Source: Patescibacteria group bacterium (GTDB taxonomy: Bacteria; Patescibacteriota; Saccharimonadia; CAILAD01; GCA-016700035). Taken from it: a stretch of 5,493 nt of DNA. The position numbers and the translations under genes were made by a program. Shown in pieces: positions 1 through 3,322 of this stretch. The stretch lies in NCBI GenBank assembly GCA_030917125.1, contig JAUPVH010000023.1:1-5493 (forward strand), in the 5' to 3' direction. Every line of letters begins with the position of its first letter. Position 1 is the first letter of the stretch. The notes beneath the pieces are model-generated. The model worked only from the letters and a program-made list of their open reading frames with translations, ran no database searches and was not told the DNA's origin.

Positions 1-375
1 GCCGCCACCGCGTTTGGTATGGTTGTCGGTGCAATTTGGTACTCGGAATTACTGTTTGGAAAGCAGTGGATGAAACTCGCTGGCAAAAAAGCTTCTGACC
101 TGCAGAATAACGCTGGTAGCTCCTATTTACTGACAGGACTCTTATGGTTGCTCATTGGTTATGTTCTGGCTCATTTTGTACAGTACACATTTGCTGACAC
201 CTGGCTAGAAGGCGCGATTACTGGCTTTTGGCTATGGACCGGCTTTGTATTTGCTCCTCAGCTGATTCACGCGTTATTTGATGGGAGTTCTAAAAAACTT
301 TTAGCGATTAACGCCGGCTACACACTCGTTGCGCTATTAGGTATGGGGGTAATTCTGGTAGTTTTGCCAAACTAA
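1..375 (+). CDS. DUF1761 family membrane protein, 5' end cut off by the window
   Basis: The reading frame is open from base 1 (first residues AATAFG) to a TAA, giving 124 residues. The family usually starts about ten residues further upstream, so the true start probably lies before the window and the ATG at base 19 is probably internal. Seen: the segment GAIWYSELLFGKQWMKLAGK matches the family signature of a small residue, WYS, LFGK and W-M just after the first membrane helix. Three more hydrophobic stretches follow, with HALFDG near the start of the last third. Four membrane helices in about 130 residues is normal for DUF1761. The biochemical role of the family is unknown; it is an integral membrane protein. 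The MFS gene begins 15 nt after the stop with no promoter or SD visible between them, so the two are probably co-transcribed. Family assignment is by motif recognition only. Confidence 0.85.
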   Translation, partial: AATAFGMVVGAIWYSELLFGKQWMKLAGKKASDLQNNAGSSYLLTGLLWLLIGYVLAHFVQYTFADTWLEGAITGFWLWTGFVFAPQLIHALFDGSSKKLLAINAGYTLVALLGMGVILVVLPN

Positions 376-390
376 CACCAGACACACGAT

Positions 391-1551
391 ATGGCTTCTC
401 AACACGGGTTACCTACCGCAGAATTTGTAAGGTTTTTAAAAAATCGTGAACTGTCTGAATTCTATCTTTCGGTTTTTGCGAAAGGTTTAGCTCGCGGTAG
501 TATTTTAATATTTGTACCAATCTATCTGTTGCAGTTAGGGTTCTCCTTGCGAGAGGTGGCGCTGCTCTACATCGCTAAGTTTGTGCTGTTCTTAATCGCC
601 AGCCCCATTGGTATGTGGAGTAACTCGCGTTTTGGCATTAAGAAGACAATGGTCGCGGGAGATATCATCCTGATTGGCTATTTAGCTGCCGTGGTGATGC
701 TATCTCAGCAACCCCAGTTGTATTATTTGCTGGCTATTTTGTATGGATTAGCGTCAGGTTTATACTTGTCGGCCTATCATATTGAATTTACGCACGCTAA
801 AGATCGCAAACATGAGGGTGAGGAAATCTCAATTGGTAAGGTGTTGATTATTATTGCTCAGGCTATGGCTCCTCTTCTTGGAGCGGTCTTAATCACATTG
901 GGCTCGTACCAACTAAACTTCATCGTTGCGGCCGCAATTATCATGCTATCGGTTGTACCTCTGTTTATGTCGCCAGATTTCCGCACCAAACCATATAAAT
1001 TTAATCTGAGAAGTTTGCGTACCGCAGATAGTAAACGTAAAGCCTTATCGTATGCTGGATTTGGCATCTTACAGCTAGGTAATGATATTTTTTGGCCGCT
1101 CTTCATTTACTTGGTGCTGCAAAATGTCTTAGAGGTGGGTGTGCTGGTTTCCTTATCAATGGCAATCACGATTTTTGGGGTGCTGTGGTATGGAAGGAGG
1201 GTTGATGCCGGAGCGCGCCAGGGTTTGGTGGCGGGCGTTTGGGCACAGGCACCAAGTTGGCTGGTGCGTCTGTTTGTTACGACTCCGCTGAGTGTAACGT
1301 TAGCAAATTTTTATTCGAATTTTACCTACCATCTGTTAGACGTAGCTTATGAGAAAGTAATTTATAGTGATGCCGGCAGTTCATCAGATTGGTCAAACTA
1401 CTTTCTGTTTCGAGAGCTCTACGTAACCGTTGGTCGCGTGGCACTCTTGCTTGTATTGTTGGTCTTTGGTCGCATAGAAATCCTGTTCGTGGTCTGCTTC
1501 TTTATGAGCTTTAGTTATCTGGCGCTCTTGAAGCGCCTACCAAAAACATAA
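391..1551 (+). CDS. Major facilitator superfamily (MFS) transporter
   Basis: A 386-residue polytopic membrane protein with about 11-12 hydrophobic segments, the usual MFS size. The N-terminal half holds helices around residues 25-50, 55-72, 86-104, 108-128, 150-170 and 173-193. The loop between helices 2 and 3 (residues 72-85, GMWSNSRFGIKKT) is a degenerate form of MFS motif A (G-x-x-x-D-R-x-G-R-K), lacking the Asp. A polar stretch at residues 129-147 (YHIEFTHAKDRKHEGEE) follows helix 4; I recall a similar YH-x-x-F-A...D...G pattern in other CPR MFS proteins, but cannot check this. A central basic loop (195-217) separates the halves. The C-terminal half has helices around 220-245, 247-267, 278-312 and 343-380. 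The substrate cannot be read from the sequence. The start has no SD (preceding bases ACACACGAT), so it probably relies on coupling to the DUF1761 gene 15 nt upstream. Confidence 0.85.
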   Translation: MASQHGLPTAEFVRFLKNRELSEFYLSVFAKGLARGSILIFVPIYLLQLGFSLREVALLYIAKFVLFLIASPIGMWSNSRFGIKKTMVAGDIILIGYLAAVVMLSQQPQLYYLLAILYGLASGLYLSAYHIEFTHAKDRKHEGEEISIGKVLIIIAQAMAPLLGAVLITLGSYQLNFIVAAAIIMLSVVPLFMSPDFRTKPYKFNLRSLRTADSKRKALSYAGFGILQLGNDIFWPLFIYLVLQNVLEVGVLVSLSMAITIFGVLWYGRRVDAGARQGLVAGVWAQAPSWLVRLFVTTPLSVTLANFYSNFTYHLLDVAYEKVIYSDAGSSSDWSNYFLFRELYVTVGRVALLLVLLVFGRIEILFVVCFFMSFSYLALLKRLPKT

Positions 1552-1560
1552 GCTTTTTGG
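1540..1560 (+). terminator. Weak AT-rich hairpin across the MFS stop codon
   Basis: CCAAAAA (1540-1546) and TTTTTGG (1554-1560) are exact inverted repeats around a 7-nt loop that contains the TAA stop. There are only two G-C pairs and no T-tract after the stem beyond the stem itself. It could slow RNA polymerase or cap the mRNA 3' end, but it is not a convincing intrinsic terminator. Confidence 0.25.
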
Positions 1561-1601
1561 CTGATGTGTGAGATTTTTCACTGCTTCTCCTCAGCCTTCG
1601 G

Positions 1602-1610
1602 TGGCATACT
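1602..1610 (+). promoter_or_regulatory. Possible extended -10 promoter for the 52-aa gene
   Basis: TG-G-CATACT fits an extended -10 element (TGn followed by a TATAAT-like hexamer). No good -35 is present 16-18 nt upstream. A start about 7 nt downstream would give a leader of roughly 25 nt carrying the strong SD at 1628-1635. Inference from motif and position only. Confidence 0.35.
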
Positions 1611-1627
1611 GAAATCACGGTAAGACG

Positions 1628-1635
1628 AAAGGAGG
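1628..1635 (+). promoter_or_regulatory. Very strong Shine-Dalgarno before the 52-aa gene
   Basis: AAAGGAGG lies 7 nt before the ATG at 1643, close to the ideal complement to the 16S rRNA 3' end. It fixes the start of this short gene, and contrasts with several neighbours that have no SD and look leaderless. Confidence 0.85.
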
Positions 1636-1642
1636 TTCTACT

Positions 1643-1801
1643 ATGAAACAACCAATACGTCGGTTCCGTAAAGCACCAAAAAATCTCGTTCGCGACATGC
1701 GCACAATTGATGAGCTGTTGGACGAGATGGCGACAAAATGGGCTATGAAGGCCGAACGGCTCAATAGCTTGCAGCTCAAACGCAGACAGACAATCCGCTA
1801 A
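1643..1801 (+). CDS. Small basic protein, 52 aa, unknown function
   Basis: This short gene starts at an ATG 7 nt after a near-perfect SD and ends in TAA. The protein MKQPIRRFRKAPKNLVRDMR... is strongly basic: 15 Lys/Arg against 6 Asp/Glu. The first 20 residues form a basic arm (RRFRK at 6-10). Residues 21-48 (TIDELLDEMATKW...) look like one amphipathic helix, and the tail is basic again (KRRQTIR). There is no hydrophobic segment, so it should be cytoplasmic. The charge pattern would suit nucleic-acid or ribosome binding, but that is inference; I recognise no family. Context: it follows the MFS gene after 91 nt, probably has its own promoter, and is followed by a structured region ending in a strong terminator, so it is probably a monocistronic unit. 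The SD quality is the main argument that it is real. Confidence 0.7.
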   Translation: MKQPIRRFRKAPKNLVRDMRTIDELLDEMATKWAMKAERLNSLQLKRRQTIR

Positions 1802-1826
1802 GAGCAAAACGGGGGAGCCCGACTCA

Positions 1827-1874
1827 GCACTCGACTTAGTATCGGCACGCAGCTTGGTTGGTATAAGTCGGTGC
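1827..1874 (+). repeat. Imperfect inverted repeat downstream of the 52-aa gene
   Basis: GCAC-T-CGACTTA (1827-1838) pairs with TAAGTCGGTGC (1864-1874): 11 base pairs with one bulged T at 1831, enclosing 25 nt. CCC (1818-1820) and GGG (1875-1877) could extend it after an asymmetric internal loop. It lies in the probable 3' UTR of the 52-aa gene, before the terminator. It could be an RNA stem protecting the 3' end or part of a small RNA. It has no T-tract, so it is not a terminator. The rest of 1802-1907 shows no ORF with a start signal. Confidence 0.45.
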
Positions 1875-1907
1875 GGGAATAATCCACCATTTATTTGAAA
1901 AATCGAA

Positions 1908-1953
1908 AAAACCGCTCCCGCCTGTAGAAATTTCTGCAGACGGGAGCGGTTTT
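1908..1953 (+). terminator. Long near-perfect hairpin, likely bidirectional terminator
   Basis: AAAACCGCTCCCG (1908-1920) is exactly complementary to CGGGAGCGGTTTT (1941-1953). The helix continues inside with seven more pairs (1922-1928 with 1933-1939, one of them G-U) after a single C-A mismatch, leaving an AATT loop. The 3' side ends in TTTT. The 5' side begins in a run of six A, so the minus-strand transcript would have a longer U-tract than the plus-strand one. On the plus strand it would end the 52-aa transcript. Confidence 0.8.
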
Positions 1954-1957
1954 ATGG

Positions 1958-1986
1958 TTTACGACAGATTGGCGCTATGGTAGTAT
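1958..1986 (+). promoter_or_regulatory. Promoter for the small RNA or 27-aa ORF
   Basis: TTTACG (1958-1963), a 17-nt spacer and TAGTAT (1981-1986) resemble a housekeeping sigma promoter. It sits directly after the upstream terminator. Expected transcription start is about 1993, immediately before the ATG at 1994. The 7-nt gap between -10 and ATG is the same as at the beta-helix gene. Confidence 0.5.
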
Positions 1987-1992
1987 TTGACC

Positions 1993-2130
1993 TATGGAAC
2001 GACAAAGCATCAAGCTCCACACAATTCTCGTCCTTCGCACTGCGCAGGCGGATTTGCGTGCTCGCTACGTTTCATAACAAAGCTTTAGTCGAGAACAAAT
2101 AACCGCCTCACGTAAAAAGAGGCGGTTTTT
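1993..2130 (+). ncRNA. Candidate structured small RNA, about 138 nt
   Basis: The interval is bounded by a promoter (1958-1986) and an intrinsic terminator (core 2101-2130). The body can close on itself: CGACAAAGC (2000-2008) pairs with GCTTT-A-GTCG (2082-2091), nine pairs with one bulged A. Inside, GCAC (2037-2040) can pair with GTGC (2058-2061), and GCA (2044-2046) with TGC (2055-2057), as a small hairpin. CGAGAA (2090-2095) can instead pair with TTCTCG at 2025-2030, or with the base of the terminator stem (2132-2138), so several conformations compete. It matches no RNA family I recognise: I see no SRP, tmRNA or tRNA signature. The same interval also encodes a 27-aa leaderless ORF, so it may be a short mRNA or a dual-function RNA. 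Confidence 0.4.
1994..2077 (+). CDS. Possible 27-aa leaderless micro-ORF
   Basis: An ATG 7 nt after the TAGTAT -10 box opens a 27-codon frame ending in TAA (MERQSIKLHT...YVS). There is no SD; translation would need the leaderless route that the endonuclease, beta-helix and L33 genes here appear to use. The peptide is basic and has no membrane segment or recognised family. It stops 23 nt before the core terminator stem, so it could be a leader peptide for the downstream 71-aa gene. A frame of this length can easily occur by chance, and the RNA itself may be the product. Confidence 0.25.
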   Translation: MERQSIKLHTILVLRTAQADLRARYVS

Positions 2131-2138
2131 AGTTCTCG
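2090..2138 (+). terminator. Strong intrinsic terminator within a longer helix
   Basis: The core stem AACCGCCTC (2101-2109) pairs with GAGGCGGTT (2119-2127) around a 9-nt loop, and a five-T run covers 2126-2130. The helix extends outward: CGAGAAC (2090-2096) pairs exactly with GTTCTCG (2132-2138), with A-T pairs and two mismatches between. The outer arm lies beyond the T-tract, so it could form only in read-through or DNA cruciform form. The A-rich left flank would give a U-tract on the other strand as well. Confidence 0.85.
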
Positions 2139-2147
2139 GTCGCACCT

Positions 2148-2153
2148 TATAAA
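2148..2153 (+). promoter_or_regulatory. Possible -10 box for the 71-aa gene
   Basis: TATAAA (2148-2153) follows the terminator and precedes the SD at 2166. No recognisable -35 lies 16-18 nt upstream; that position falls in the terminator T-tract. If used, transcription would start near 2160 with a leader of about 16 nt. The alternative is read-through from 1958-1986. Confidence 0.35.
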
Positions 2154-2165
2154 TAAGCTAGCCCT

Positions 2166-2171
2166 AGGAGG
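2166..2171 (+). promoter_or_regulatory. Strong but closely spaced Shine-Dalgarno
   Basis: AGGAGG, continuing into GG, ends only 4 nt before the ATG at 2176. The match is excellent but the spacing is shorter than usual. There is no later start with a better arrangement, so the ATG at 2176 is preferred. Confidence 0.75.
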
Positions 2172-2175
2172 GGAA

Positions 2176-2391
2176 ATGGCGAAGCCAAGCGGAAGTAATC
2201 GTCCGGAGTTCAAGGTGAAGGGGCCGAATGGGCCAATGAGAGGCCTGCATCAGAAGCTTTCTGCGCGCTTTGGTCGCGGATCGGTGGTCGTGCAGATCTC
2301 TGGCCGCAGCGAGTGCCGCGTGGTTGTGAAGAACGCCGATGTCGATGAGGTTCGGCACTATCTCGCCGGAATGGGTTTGAGCATGATCTGA
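2176..2391 (+). CDS. Small basic protein, 71 aa, unknown function, GC-rich
   Basis: This is a 71-residue protein with a strong SD and a TGA stop. Residues 1-34 are a Gly/Pro/Lys/Arg-rich, probably flexible basic arm (KVKGPNGPMRG at 13-23). Residues 36-71 look like a small folded unit: strand (SVVVQIS), turn (GRSE), strand (CRVVVKN), then a helix (DVDEVRHYLAGMG). There are 12 Lys/Arg against 5 Asp/Glu, one Cys (47) and no membrane segment, so it is probably cytoplasmic. By direct count 126 of 216 bases are G or C (58%), against 75 of 177 (42%) for the L33 gene in this window, with many GTG, CGC, GGC and GCG codons. That may mean recent acquisition or a special expression class. I recognise no family; nucleic-acid binding is only a guess from charge. 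It lies between two terminators, so it forms its own unit. Confidence 0.7.
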   Translation: MAKPSGSNRPEFKVKGPNGPMRGLHQKLSARFGRGSVVVQISGRSECRVVVKNADVDEVRHYLAGMGLSMI

Positions 2392-2449
2392 CTCATCGAG
2401 CAAACTTGGGGTGGAGTCGATACAACTTAAGTCGACAAGACTCTCTTTC

Positions 2450-2482
2450 GCCTTCAGGGAAACCTGGGGGCTTATTTTTTTT
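2450..2482 (+). terminator. Intrinsic terminator with GAAA tetraloop
   Basis: GCCTTCAGG (2450-2458) pairs with CCTGGGGGC (2463-2471) in nine pairs, two of them G-U, around a GAAA tetraloop. TTATTTTTTTT follows (2472-2482). It ends the 71-aa transcript. The preceding spacer (2392-2449) has only short palindromes (ACTTAAGT at 2425-2432; GTCGA at 2416-2420 with TCGAC at 2432-2436) and no ORF. Confidence 0.85.
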
Positions 2483-2490
2483 GGTATAAT
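2482..2490 (+). promoter_or_regulatory. Extended -10 promoter of the AP endonuclease gene
   Basis: TGG followed by a consensus TATAAT (2485-2490) makes an extended -10 element. No -35 is visible because the terminator stem occupies that place. The -10 ends 9 nt before the ATG at 2500, so the mRNA would have a leader of only about 0-4 nt and no SD. Confidence 0.75.
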
Positions 2491-2499
2491 ACTTCAGAT

Positions 2500-3303
2500 A
2501 TGGCAGAAGTAAAACTTTATTCTTGGAACGTCAACGGTATTCGTGCGGTGTTGCGCAAAGATGAATTTGTTCCGTTTGTAAAAAACCATCAGCCGGATAT
2601 CTTGTGCCTGCAAGAAACCAAGGCCAAAGAGGGGCAAGCCGAGATTGATCTGCCAGAATACACAGAATATTGGAATTCGGCTGAGCGCCCAGGCTATTCT
2701 GGTACGGCAATTTTTTCTAAACAGCCCGCGCTAAACGTGGTGAATGGCCTACCGATAGACATTGCCAAAAAGTATGAGCTCACCGATGGTTATGGCAATG
2801 CCGAGACCGAAGGACGCATTACACTCGCGGAATATGAAAAGTTTTACTTGATGACCGTGTACACACCGAACTCGAAGCGGGACTTATCGCGACTCGATTT
2901 TCGCCACCAACATTGGGATAAGGCTTTTCTTGAGTACTGCAAAGAATTGGAGAAAACTAAGCCGGTGGTATTTTGTGGCGATTTTAATGCCGCCCATACG
3001 GAAGAAGATTTGGCGCGACCGAAAGATAATGTTCGTAACGCTGGTTTTACGGTAGAAGAGCGCGAAGGTTTTCAAAATCTCATCGATGCTGGGTTTGTTG
3101 ATACCTTCCGCATGTTCCACGAAGGTAATGGCTTTTACACGTGGTGGAGCAATTTTGGCGGGGCACGATCTCGTAACGTTGGTTGGCGCATCGATTATTT
3201 TCTTGTTTCCGCTTCATTGAAGGATAAAGTGAAGGCCGCCGAGATTCATCCAGATGTGATGGGCTCCGATCACTGTCCGGTCAGTCTTACGCTTTCCTTC
3301 TAG
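2500..3303 (+). CDS. exoA: Exodeoxyribonuclease III / AP endonuclease (ExoA/APE1 type)
   Basis: A 267-aa metal-dependent phosphodiesterase of base-excision repair. It cuts the DNA backbone 5' to abasic sites and trims damaged 3' ends in the cytoplasm. All catalytic motifs of the endonuclease/exonuclease/phosphatase fold are visible: WNVNGIRA (Asn10), LQETK (Glu39, metal), YTPNS (Tyr121), CGDFNAAH (Asp161, Asn163), GWRIDYFLVS (Asp232) and GSDHCPV (Asp257, His258). The RSRNVGWRIDYF segment and the length match the Bacillus ExoA/human APE1 branch more than E. coli ExoIII. Nothing is missing, so it should be active. The promoter overlaps the upstream terminator and gives an almost leaderless mRNA. 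No terminator follows; the next gene starts 19 nt later from a promoter inside this gene's 3' end. The alternative name xth would also be acceptable. Confidence 0.97.
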   Translation: MAEVKLYSWNVNGIRAVLRKDEFVPFVKNHQPDILCLQETKAKEGQAEIDLPEYTEYWNSAERPGYSGTAIFSKQPALNVVNGLPIDIAKKYELTDGYGNAETEGRITLAEYEKFYLMTVYTPNSKRDLSRLDFRHQHWDKAFLEYCKELEKTKPVVFCGDFNAAHTEEDLARPKDNVRNAGFTVEEREGFQNLIDAGFVDTFRMFHEGNGFYTWWSNFGGARSRNVGWRIDYFLVSASLKDKVKAAEIHPDVMGSDHCPVSLTLSF

Positions 3304-3315
3304 ATTCGCTATACT
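3287..3315 (+). promoter_or_regulatory. Promoter of the beta-helix gene, giving a leaderless mRNA
   Basis: TATACT (3310-3315) ends 7 nt before the ATG at 3323, so transcription is expected to start at or one base before the start codon. The -35 position (3287-3292, TTACGC, 17-nt spacer) is weak and lies inside the nuclease gene. There is no SD. Confidence 0.65.
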
Positions 3316-3322
3316 ATAAAGC

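Noticed and set aside
1511..1807. A 98-aa open frame on the minus strand over the end of the MFS gene and the 52-aa gene
   Set aside because: It overlaps two better-supported plus-strand genes, has no start signal, and its composition (Cys, His, Arg, Ser-rich) is typical of a shadow frame.
1846..1888. A D-arm-like string (AGCTTGGTTGGTA) suggesting a tRNA
   Set aside because: There is no T-loop (GGTTCGA-type) sequence, no acceptor stem pairing, and the length is wrong.
2389..2391. TGA read as glycine (code 25), extending the 71-aa protein by 12 residues
   Set aside because: No other in-frame TGA lies within the conserved genes here, so there is no sign of recoding; the standard stop reading is simpler.
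2414..2443. Nested palindromes (GAGTC/GACTC, GTCGA/TCGAC, ACTTAAGT) before the nuclease terminator
   Set aside because: The arms are only 5-8 nt and compete with each other; this is within chance for a 60-nt spacer, and no operator can be argued.
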